Below, one piece after another: positions 47,216 through 57,890 of a stretch of DNA of 64,000 nt. A program made the position numbers and the translations under genes. Location: the NCBI GenBank assembly GCA_911728455.2, contig OU452221.1, forward strand, positions 30,073,291 to 30,137,290. Direction: 5' to 3'. The stretch is from Marthasterias glacialis. Its lineage: Eukaryota; Echinodermata; Asteroidea; Forcipulatida; Asteriidae. The notes beneath the pieces are model-generated. The model made no database searches. It had not been told where the DNA came from and saw only the letters and a program-made list of their open reading frames with translations. How positions within the stretch are numbered: position 1 is the first letter of the stretch; every line of letters starts with the position of its first letter.

Positions 47216-48048
47216 ACCTAAATTAAATTGATACAAAGTAAGTCTTCAAGTCCATATCTTTAGGCCACTTTCTATAAGGCATGTTTAGGGCTCCCTCATA
47301 CATCCCATCTCAGTACGGATGATGTCTTACATCAGACAGCTCACACAACAAATTGTCACGAACCTTCAGGCACATTTTCATTCACCAATAAAACAAATAC
47401 CAGCTGGGATAAAATTTGATTACCATCAGTCAAGGTATGAGTTTTTTTTCCCCCTTATCTCTCAAGGATGTGCGAGTCATAACGTCAGACAAAAACAATT
47501 AGAAAGGAGAGTCATCTGCAGCAAGTTAGTTAATCCATCTGACTATGAACTACTGTTGGTAACAGATGGTAAATATTTCATGAGTCAGGCTGCATTTTAC
47601 ATTTTTGAAGAGACAAAGAGATAATTCATTTGTGTTTATTGGCTTATATCATTACTGGCAAAGTAAAGAACCAGCAAAGGGATGGCTCTTAATAGCATTA
47701 CATGGTAATTTTTTTCAATGATTTAAGAATTGGGCCTTATTTTCTGAACTGTGATGATTTATTAGTTCCTAAACACATTCATCACATCATGAAAAGCAAA
47801 AAAATGTGACGCGCCCGCAGAGCACTGTGTACAAACCGAAGCATATTGAGATTCATCACTGTGTGAAAATGCTAAACTTAAACAGGTCAACAGATTCAAC
47901 GCTTCGTGAAATTGCAAAAGTCGTACCATGAATGTTTGGCACAGTGCCAGCTCTATGTATTTCAACAGGTAAAGTGACAAATTTTTGTAACTGCGTGAAA
48001 ACGCAAAACGGCAAATCTATAGACCGATTGCGCGACAATGTTTACATG
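47216..48048. other. No assigned gene
   Basis: An open frame at 47319-47624 (+) of 101 codons has mixed, unbiased composition, no domain and no clear acceptor, donor or start context. I do not call it a gene. Confidence 0.35.
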
Positions 48049-48062
48049 CGGTCACGTGACCC
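48049..48062. promoter_or_regulatory. Palindromic E-box GGTCACGTGACC
   Basis: A perfect 12-bp palindrome containing GTCACGTGAC, the type bound by USF and MiT/TFE factors, with TGATGTCAT (CRE-like) 15 bases on. It may be a chance site or part of a dispersed repeat. Confidence 0.3.
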
Positions 48063-48407
48063 CCATCGGGTATGATGTCATACAGCTGATGAGAAATACA
48101 TGTAAAAGCATACGCCTTGACACAGAGTGAGTACGAAAACAGTCGATTTTACTTTCGTTAATTGATGAATTAGTTAATCAGCCCCTTTATTTAAAGTAGT
48201 ATGTTGTGGCATTAATTTAAATCACATCTCTGTCATAATTTAACAGGATTCTACTAAAAAGAGGTTTTTTAAGCCATGCACTACCGGCGTTGGGGACGAC
48301 TATTATGTAGCCACCCGTGTGTTATTTTGTTTGTAATGTTGGCCTAAATCAACATGGAAAAGTAAGCATTAATACCTTGCCTTGCAGAATTTCAAATAGG
48401 ATTCTTA

Positions 48408-49627
48408 AGTTCATACCAGTACCAATCCTCCAGAGAAATGTTTCCATCTGAAAGTTCAATGATTCTAAAGTTCATACCAGTACCAATCCTCTAGAGAAAT
48501 ATTTCCATCTGAAAGCTCACTGATTCTAAAGTTCATACCAGTACCAATCCTCTAGAGAAATATTTCCATCTTAAAGCTCACTGATTCTTAAGTTCACACC
48601 AGTACCAATCCTCTAGAGAAATATTTCCATCTGAAAGCTCACTGATTCTTAAGTTCATATCAGTACCAATCCTCCAGAGAAATATTTCCATCTGAAAGCT
48701 AACTGATTCTAAAGTTTATACCAGTACCAATCCTCCAGAGAAATATTTCCATCTGAAAGCTCACTGATTCTAAAGTTTATACCAGTACAAATCCTCCAGA
48801 GAAATGTTTCCATCTGAAAGCTCACCTGATTCTAAAGTTTATACCAGTACCAATCCTCCAGAGAAATGTTTCCATCTGAAAGTTCAATGATTCTAAAGTT
48901 TATACCAGTACCAATCCTCCAGAGAAATGTTTCCATCTGAAAGTTCACTGATTCTAAAGTTCAAACCAGTACCAATCCTTCAGAGAAATATTTCTATCTG
49001 AAAGCTCACTGATTCTAAAGTTCATACCAGTACCAATCCTCCAGAGAAATAATTCCATCTGATAGCTCACTGATTCTAAAGTTCATACCAGTACCAGTCC
49101 TCCAGAGAAATATTTCCATCTGAAAGCTCACTGATTCTAAAGTTCATCAATCCGCCAGAGAAATATTTCCATCTTAAAGCTCACTGATTCTAAAGTTCAT
49201 ACCAGTACCAATCCTCCAGAGAAATATTTCTATCTTAAAGCTCACTGATTCTAAAGTTCATACCAGTACCAATCCTCCAGAGAAATATTTCCATCTCAAA
49301 GCTCACTGATTCTAAAGTTCATACCAGTACCGATCCTCCAGAGAAATATTTCCATTTTAAAGCTCACTGATTCTAAAGTTCATACCAGTACCAATCCTCC
49401 AGAGAAATATTTCCATCTTAAAGCTCACTGATTCTAAAGTTCATACCAGTACCAATCCTCCACAGAAATATTTCTATCTTAAAGCTCACTGATTCTAAAG
49501 TTCATACCAGTACCAGTCCTCCAGAGAAATATTTCCATCTGAAAGCTCACTGATTCTAAAGTTCATACCAGTACCGATCCTCTAGAGAAATATTTCCATC
49601 TTAAAGCTCACTGATTCTAAAGTTATT
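48408..49627 (+). repeat. Largest 61-bp array, about 20 units
   Basis: Forward units such as 48471-48531 contain TTCATACCAGTACCAATCCT, AGAGAAATATTTCCATCTG and AAGCTCACTGATTCTAAAG. Units right of about 49150 mostly carry CTTAAAGCTC in place of CTGAAAGCTC, so the right half was amplified or homogenised separately. One unit near 49140 has an internal deletion. No coding role is indicated. Confidence 0.95.
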
Positions 49628-49871
49628 ACTAGTTCCTTCAAATATATCAACTTGCTCTGTAAACAATCAAACTACTATCCCCCTTGCAATTAGTAGTGTC
49701 CTAAACAATAATTTGAAAAATAGTTCATCTTCAAACGTGATTTTCTAAAAAGGCTTAATTTGGGCTGCAGCACTATACCATCGCTTCGTAGAAACAAAAC
49801 AATAAAATCAGCTGTTGCAAACTTCTTACCAACCACAAGGACCTGTTGTATAAATGCAAAAATTTGTTAAA
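49628..49871. other. No gene seen
   Basis: Noncoding spacer. Confidence 0.4.
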
Positions 49872-49926
49872 GGCCTTACGTTTTGGCCTGAGCAGAGTCT
49901 TTCTCTTTGAGAACAAACGTGAGGCC
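49872..49926. repeat. Stem-loop with GGCCTTACGTTT arms
   Basis: GGCCTTACGTTT and AAACGTGAGGCC pair at 11 of 12 positions around a 31-base loop with GGCCTGAGCAGAG. It looks like the core of a known-style dispersed inverted-repeat element rather than a transcription signal. Confidence 0.5.
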
Positions 49927-52900
49927 ATTAAAAAAATGTTGCTTCGTAAAACTGGCGACTAAATGTTTTGATAAATTCTGAGTATAAGCAATAACTGAAA
50001 ACTCTCAGTACTGTCTTATTTATCAAAAGTTCTTTAGGATATTGTGTACGGATCGGTCACAAAATCTAAATAAGTCCAATAAAGACACTGGTTTTGGAAG
50101 CAATCATTCCATATCTCCCGCACTAACTGATTTAACAAACAATTTACCTAATGCCTTGGGGGGAAAGAAATTTTTTTTAACTTTGTTATTTTTTTTTCTG
50201 ACACTATGTATCATGGCTTTCTAATACAGAAGATTGATTTATTATTCCATGGTACAGTATAGCATATAATTGGATTGAAACTTATCTTAATCGTTCTCAA
50301 CATGTACAATACAATTACGCTGTATCTGAAAGATATGAATGGAGTCCCACAAGGGTCGCTCATTGGTCCTTTTTATTCTGCACAACAATGATCCTTCAGC
50401 TATTTGTTACTTATACTTCATGCAGTTATCACAAACATTTTCTTTTCCCATAAGCGCCTTCATTTTGTATAGGATACTATGTTGACAGAAGACTGTTAGA
50501 GATCCCCTTCCTTGGGTTGTACAATGCTACTGATATCTCATCCTCATTTATTCATTTATTTTCTCCATTAAATACAATGGAACAATACTCTGCACATCCT
50601 TCCTTGAACACATAATTCCTAGGGAGGCTCAAATTTACAATAAAGTGTACAAAATAAGCAAATTATGCAGACAATTTGATCACAGTGTTTTTAAGCAAGG
50701 GCAAAAGGATTCGGACGTCTTGAATAGAAAAGAAGCCTCTTTAGAAGAACCTCATCCTTTGTAGCTCGGGAAGTGTTCCCCTTCATCATGTTCTCAACTG
50801 ACCTGAACAAGCCTGTTACCATGGAAACGATGACATCAGCAAGGCAACCTGATTTCCCATTAAAATACCTGAAAAGCCGCAGAATGCCACAGTGTGGGCT
50901 CTGGTGATATGGAACCAGGCGTTACGGCCAGCCATGTGGAAATGTTCCACCCTGTCAGGATTGTTGCATCACATGTAGGTTGGAGTAAATTGATGAGGTA
51001 ATTGGTTCTTTAAGATGATGCATAGATGCCTTCAAGGGAGTTTGCTTGGGGACATAGTCTTCCCTTGCCCAGTTGTGTAGTAATAAGGGCAGGGTATGTG
51101 GAAATAAATCATTAAACGCATACTTTTCATGATAAAATGTATATGAAGTACCTCCAATGTCTGATGTGCAACCGATTTGATGGTAAACATCAAACATTTG
51201 TTAAATAATTCTCGAAAAAAATACAAGTTCTAATAAATGCCTGTCAATAAACCACTGTAGGCTCTTAGCATAACAAAAAATAAAAAATAGAAGTCACCAA
51301 AGTTTAAGAAATTTCACCAAGTGTCGGGTTGAAAACATTACTCAGCAATTTTCGAAATTGATGAATTGATTTTCCTAAAAAATAACTCAGGATTTGCAAA
51401 TACTACCATTTGAAGAAACTCTAAAATGACAATTTCTGTAATATAAACATTGCTATATTTGACACATACCTGATTTGCCCAAAGACGCCAAATTTGCAAA
51501 TAAAAAAGTAATTAGTGTGACCTTACAAATTTTCACGCAACTAATTTTCATTCGTAATTCCAAACTGGTTTTGCATTTTCAAAAATTGGAAAGGATTTGT
51601 CCTCCCCTAAATTCTGCAACAAATAAAACAATTAAGGTCTGTACCAGCAGAGTCAAATTCATTGAAAAAATGACTTGACCATAGAGAATCAGATCAGTTT
51701 AACTTGTGTGTGTATCAATAGGAATGGCTGGTGTGAGTTTGAAATGGTTGGATTGCCACTGAGAAATGTTGGATGTAGCAGTTTGTAAAGCTAGTTTGAT
51801 GCAAAGGAAGCATCTGATTCTGGATGATTTAAAGACAAAAGAATGATATCTCAAAAATAACAGAATGACCAAGTTATATGTCACTCCTAAAAGCTCATAT
51901 TCTGAAAAAAGATGAAACTGCCATCGATCCAGATGAAACTCTCTTTCAGCCAAGAAGCAAAATAGCCGGTCAAAAACAAGAGCCAAGATGCCACATATGC
52001 TGACCCATTAAAGCCCAGTATGGCCTTGTAAATGAGTAACACTGACTGCAACTACAAGAGAAAGATCACTCTGGTAAGTCCATCGGCATCCAAGCTTCAC
52101 TAACCAATTGATTTTCTCTCTTTTCTCTGCCGCTTTTCCTCCCGCTCCATCGTTCCCTATTGCTCCTCTATTGACTTCCTCTTCTGTTTGGGTCCATAAT
52201 CGGTTTTCAATAACCAATTCAGAAGACATCCTCTTGCACTCAATCACCCATAGCGTACAAGAACAAGAAAAACTGTCCTTCACAACATAAAGAGAAGACA
52301 GCAGAAAAATAAGGGAGCATCGTGGATGTTTTGGGAAAGTCATAGCATTAGAGGCAGTGTCAGTATGGCTGAGCTACACCGTTCAATAATATCGATCCAG
52401 CCCACTGCAAGCTAGCATGCCTCCCCGCTGCTTCATTAGACAGTCTCAATTAACACACAGCCTGTGCAATTACTTCCATTGTGATCTCTGTCTCCTGACT
52501 TCGGCTAAGGGAGAGGAAACCGTCTCGGTTGTATTACCAATTGACGGATGCTGGGCTGAACTTGAAGCAACAGACATGGCCACATCAAAGGGAAAGTCTA
52601 TCATATGGCCGGATATCGAGGCTTTATGGCTAATGAAATTGAAGAAGGGTGCGACATCCTCACAGTTCTAGATTCTTTGTGGGAGAACAATTATGGACGA
52701 GTGATATTACATTAGCTGCACAGGTGCCAAGACATAAAACCTTTGCTGACTAACATGAAGCATTTATCGTTTATAATGCACTAAACACGGCTGGATGACA
52801 TGCATCGATGGAACTGATTATCTTAGGGAACAGTCAACCTTAATGACCGTTAAAATGCAAAACTGTTCATATCAGAGGGTAACATTAGTGTCTGAGAATT

Positions 52901-53403
52901 CAGTGCAATCTAATGTGGCCATGATCAGTTGGGTGTCGCGTGTTACTTTATGGGAACTTATGAATTCATGAAGAGTTGCCACTAATGAAAATATCCCAAT
53001 GGATACAGTCTTAAAAGAAAACAAAGTGACATTGAACTTTAGTGATTGTAATGCAATGCTATTAAGCCTATCTCGCATCCTTAATGCCTTGTCATGCTAG
53101 GCAATTTGTAGGCAACTTGGAGGCAAAAGGAATACTTCACCAGCACAGGAGACATTTGTCTATCATTTTCCTACGTTCCCCAAGAAAGTGATGTAGGAAA
53201 TGAAATCTGAATGTACATTTTTCTTCTTGGAGATTGCCTGTATTAGTGCCTTGTGTGACAAGGCCTTTAGGTGTTGATAACTATAGTAGTCTGAGCTATG
53301 ATTCTCAACTACCATCAAACATCTTAAATAAATAGTACAATGGATCGTTGCTTTTTGGAAGGGTCCATTCATTCCCCTGTACCATAGTCTTTAATCAAAG
53401 TAA
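49927..53403. other. No gene; possible conserved noncoding block
   Basis: No exon recognised. The region 52080-52680 is less AT-rich, free of repeats and has a pyrimidine-rich part (52105-52190) followed by a mixed part. The 84-codon frame at 52417-52671 has no domain. Regulatory DNA is possible. The rest is AT-rich. Confidence 0.35.
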
Positions 53404-53556
53404 CATATCGTCACAGAGCTGACATACTGACGAATAACCTACATTGCAGATCTGACATACCGGCGAATATGTAATAGTATTACTGTAGCGTATTCGCCGG
53501 TATGTCAGATCTGTAAAGTAGGTTATTCGTCAGTATGTCAGATCTGCGACGATATG
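53404..53556. mobile_element. Foldback element, 66-bp arms
   Basis: Arms 53404-53469 and 53491-53556 are inverse copies with about four mismatches. The 21-base loop contains a small palindrome GTAATAGTATTAC. Each arm holds two related words, CTGACATACTGACGAATA and CTGACATACCGGCGAATA, so the word occurs twice in each sense. Confidence 0.9.
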
Positions 53557-53711
53557 ATACCCTTGCTCTAAGTAGAAACCAAATCGTCAACATTTCATCA
53601 AATTTTGTGATCAAGCTTTAGTATCAAGAAAAATAGTTTATGTCTTGTCAGGGATTTCATGTCATTAAAACAAGCACTTAGTAATGATTTGAGTCTTTTG
53701 ATTCTAGTCTT

Positions 53712-54545
53712 TTAGATGGAAACATTTCTTTGGAGTAAGCTCTTACTTTGGAGGATTGGTATACTGTTATAAACTTTAGAATCAGTGAGCTTTCAGATGG
53801 AAATATTTCTCTGGAGGATTGGTACTGGTATGAACTTTAGAATCAGTGGGCTTTCAGATGGAAATATTTCTCAGATGGAAATATTTCTCTGGAGGATTGG
53901 TACCGGTATGAACTTTAGAATCAGTGAGTTTTCAGAGGGAAATATTTCTCTGGAGGATTGGTACCGGTATGAACTTTAGAATCAGTGAGTTTTCAGAGGG
54001 AAATATTTTTCTGGAGGATTGGTACCGGTATGAACTTTAGGATTAGTGAGCTTTCAGATGGAAATATTTCTCTGGAGGATTGGTACTGGTATGAACTTTA
54101 GAATCAGTGAGCTTTCAGATGGAAATATTTCTCTGGAGGATTGGTACTGGTATGAACTTTAGAATCAGTGAGCTTTCAGTTCGAAATATTTCTCTGGCGG
54201 ATTGGTACTGGTATGAACTTTAGAATCAGTGAGTTTTCAGATGGAAATATTTCTCTGGCGGATTTGTACTGGTATGAACTTTAGAATCAGTGAGCTTTCA
54301 GATGGAAATATTTCTCTGGCGGATTGGTACTGGTATGAACTTTAGAATCAGTGGGCTTTCAGATGGAAATATTTCTCTGGAGGATTGGTACTGGTATGAA
54401 CTTTAGAATCAGTGAGTTTTCAGATGGAAATATTTCTCTGGCGGATTTGTACTGGTATGAACTTTAGAATCAGTGAGCTTTCAGGTGGAAATATTTCTTT
54501 GGAGGATTGATCCTAGTACTTTATGATCAGAGAGCTTTCAGATGA
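53712..54545 (-). repeat. 61-bp array in inverse orientation, about 13 units
   Basis: Units read GAATCAGTGAGCTTTCAGAT, GGAAATATTTCTCTGGAGG, ATTGGTACTGGTATGAACTT, the reverse complement of the 48408-49627 units. A 22-bp internal duplication (CAGATGGAAATATTTCT) is at about 53852-53889. The first and last units are diverged. It and the 48.4-kb array form a large inverted pair about 4 kb apart. Confidence 0.95.
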
Positions 54546-56999
54546 ATCCAGGAAGTGATAAGCCATGGATTACCTCATCCTCCACACCCACACTGAAGAT
54601 CATTTCTAGTTCTAGGAAGTGTTTGGTTAACTAGTCCATGTCTGAATGGTTAATGTAACCACAATGGATTGCTAAACAACGCATTAAATACTTCAGTTTA
54701 CTAATCACTGTATTAAAGAGAGCAAATGGAATGTATGGTTTGAAACAAAACCTGTATATGCAGTTTATTAATGTTGCACTGATGTGGATCTGTTCTGTTC
54801 TTTGTGATGTAAATGAAGAATGAAAGAGAGCTATTTTGTGAGTATAGCCCCTGAAGACAATAAGAGCATATTGATCAGAATTTTAAGTTGTTACACCACT
54901 GGTTCTTTTCAGAACCACCATAACATAGGAGATTTTATTACATACACCTTAGCTTCAAGACAGTATTCCCACCTGCAGAGTTTCAATTCCTAAGAATTTG
55001 TATCTCATAATTTGTATCTAATTATTATCTTGCGGGGTAAATTTCCGAAGTTACAAAATTGACAAAGTTTAAAAGTAGAATATAAGGAAACTTTCACATA
55101 AATATCCCTTAAAATTGTGTGGTTTTTGTTTGATTCAACAAAATTGTGCCCATATGTTTCTATATAGAGTGAGGTTCTGCTGGTTGTATACCTGAGACAC
55201 AATTTTATGTTTTTTGAATCACTACTCACTAATTACAACACACTGTAGATGTTTTATTGCATGAACAACTCTTTAAAAGGATAAGGAACGATTCCAAACA
55301 GCAACATTTTAAGAGATTTGAAGGCAACATGTCCCTTTAACTGATGAATTAAACACACACTGGTACACTCAAAGTGATACTTACATTCAACAATCAAATT
55401 GTTTTGATGATTTTAAACACCTGATAAAACTTACCTCTTCTTTTTATTTTTACAAATACATGTAATTGTTGTTGTCACCATGGAATAAATATACGTTGAA
55501 TTTAATTGAAGTGAATCTCTTGGGTGGAAAATTCTCCACTAAAACAAATTTCAGAAGTTGAAATCTTCAATGAGCATGAATGTTTAACTTGATTGCTTGT
55601 TGGTGAACTATGATAACTCCTGCAGTTTCATCGTAAACTGCAGCCTCGTAAACTATAATGGCTTCTGATTGAAATAGACAATACACTGACAAAATAAATT
55701 CAGTTTATTGCTTGCGGTTAGACATGTCAAAAAGCAGTCTCCAAATGACTATTGTAATCTTAAACTTTAAGATACACTTCAATTCATCCATTCCTTATTA
55801 TAATTTCTGTTAATCTAATCAAACTAGTAAATAGGGTTTAATGGTGATGAATACCAGTCTTTGTTTGTCAAACATAGAAATACATTTGTAAAAAAAACTG
55901 TAACCTATTGTGTTGGTTACTTTTTTCTAAATATGCTGTATGAATGTGCTGTACTTATCTGAAATCTGCGAGGTGCTTTAAAAATATTATATATTTCTTG
56001 ATAACCACATTCAAATTGGTGAAATATCAGGGTGACGTAAAGCACTGCATTAGGGAAATGATCGCACCATTACTGAAGTATTATATCACTCAATGACAAT
56101 GATTCTAAACATCATGCCAAGTTGTGTCTTCTCTTTAAATCAACCTGGCGACAACATCATCAAGCCAGAAGAAAGAACAAATTGAAATTGATTGGAATCT
56201 GGTGACTTTGAGAAAGGTTGGAGACAATTCTAGGGGGTTAGATTACAATATGACTGATGGAGAAAGGTGGAATGATGAGAAATGATGAACAGGGTGAAGA
56301 CCAAGCTGAGCAAAGAGACAAGGTTCCCAAGACTGTAAACTCGGGACTACTCAGACAGGAATTTAATTGCTGATGATCGGTAAAACTGATAAGGGTTAAT
56401 ACTAAGCATCCCAAGACAAGGGCTGGGTTATAATGGATGTGAAGAAAAGTACATTTAGATCGATAGTCTACAAGATTGTGGGTATGGTTACAAATTATCA
56501 ACACTCCCCACAGAGTTGAGGTTACATTCCCAGAGCTTAAGACATAAATGGGAGCCTGACGATTTTGAAAATGTATCACATTACGACACATGCAAATTGT
56601 CTTCAATTAATACCTTTACAGATGCAATTAGCACAGTTTTTCTGATATATAAGTCGGTAGTAAATTTAGGACAGTATCAACAATTCTTTAGATTTGTTGC
56701 ATCTGAAATGATGACCAGCATCTTTTGGTTTAGCTATGAGATATGTAGGAACTCTTTTAAAATATTACATATACAAGTATTATGTCTTTTACTGAGAAAT
56801 TGAATAAAAACTGAAAATGTACGCAACAGTTTTCATAAAACAAAGAAAAGTTAATGTATACTTGCTGATTATTTTTAAAATAAGTCATTAATAATTTGAT
56901 AATTGAAATCTTGAAATTGATAAAGATTCACTTAATAACATTACAGGATGTTAAGACAATTACAGGATAGCTCAGAATGAACAATATTTGAAGAGTTTT
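54546..56999. other. No gene seen
   Basis: AT-rich DNA. Frames at 56238-56803 on both strands have no domain. Confidence 0.5.
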
Positions 57000-57180
57000 A
57001 TTCTGAAAGCTCACTCATTACTAAGTTTATACCTCAGTACCAATCCTCAGGAGAACTACTCTGTCTGAAATACTTTCAATATTGGGGAAATCGTATTTGA
57101 AGATCTCAAGATCACCTTGGTTTATTTTGATTGTCTCAACTGAAATAATCTCAATATGCTTGTGCACAAAATCCTTGTGA
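57000..57180 (+). repeat. Solitary 61-bp unit with flanking block
   Basis: One forward unit (TCTGAAAGCTCACTCATTAC, then CAGTACCAATCCTC) is followed by a unique block with CAATATTGGGGAAATCG, TTTATTTTGATTGTCTCAAC and CTTGTGCACAAAATCC. The same block is at 32505-32600, at 42345-42432 and, inverted, at 11450-11566. It serves as the clearest reference for the element's right side. Confidence 0.7.
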
Positions 57181-57529
57181 AAATGCAAACCGTTTTTCAT
57201 TTTCACCAGAGAAATGTTCACATGTTGTCTACATGGTGAGTTTATTACAAAAAACACTGATGTACGTTTCGTTTAATAAGTGACTGCAACATGTGATGGA
57301 GATATGCTTGTAAGTGATGCATTGATGCATACATGCTGTGCAACTGTTTATGGTTATTCTGTCTTGCCTGATCAATCGCATTGGATCTTCAAAACAACAA
57401 GACTGTCACAAACTATAACACAAAAATAAGTAAAAACTGATTAAAAACAGCCATGCTCAGACAATGAAAATGCCCTAGGAGGAGCAGAGCCCTAAATGAG
57501 AAAAGATTTCACCCTCCGCTATACCCCTA
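57181..57529. other. No gene seen
   Basis: Noncoding DNA. Confidence 0.4.
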
Positions 57530-57890
57530 GCACTCTTTAATAATAGCGTGTACGACATGTTCCTCATTCGCGTCGGGGTAAATCGACGCAATTGAATTCC
57601 ATTCCCTAAAATAGCGTTCGTCACCTCCCCTTTGCGAAATGCGCAGAGCGGTAAATTACATTAGACTTGAATTAGCTTCTTGGCTGCTTCAGGCGTCTTT
57701 GGTGCAATTTTCATCATTACGACTTGGGACGAAGAAAAGATGTTTGGAGCAAACACAAACACGTCAGCGGCAAACTGTTTGTCACATGTGAAGGGTAAGG
57801 AAGGTCAGAGAGTCTTGATTGGACATGGAGGAGAGACGCTACTGGTGAAGAACCAACTGACAAATACACCTTATGAACAACCTTGAATTG
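57530..57890. promoter_or_regulatory. CpG-richer, repeat-free block
   Basis: Compared with its AT-rich flanks, this block has clustered CpG (CATTCGCGTCGGGG, AAATCGACGC) and TAAATTACATTAGAC-type homeodomain cores. No exon was recognised (the 57680-57886 frame has no domain). It may be a regulatory region. Weak evidence. Confidence 0.2.

Noticed and set aside
47319..47624. 101-codon plus frame
   Set aside because: Composition is not far from coding, but there is no domain, no splice site pair and no start context. It could be revisited with transcript data.
48408..49627. CRISPR-like array
   Set aside because: Units are contiguous 61-bp repeats without unique spacers, and the DNA is eukaryotic.
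52008..52343. 111-codon minus frame
   Set aside because: Openness follows from a pyrimidine-rich plus strand. No domain or splice context was seen.
53785..53979. Frame with repeated MEIFLW peptides
   Set aside because: It is the inverse 61-bp array read in one frame.
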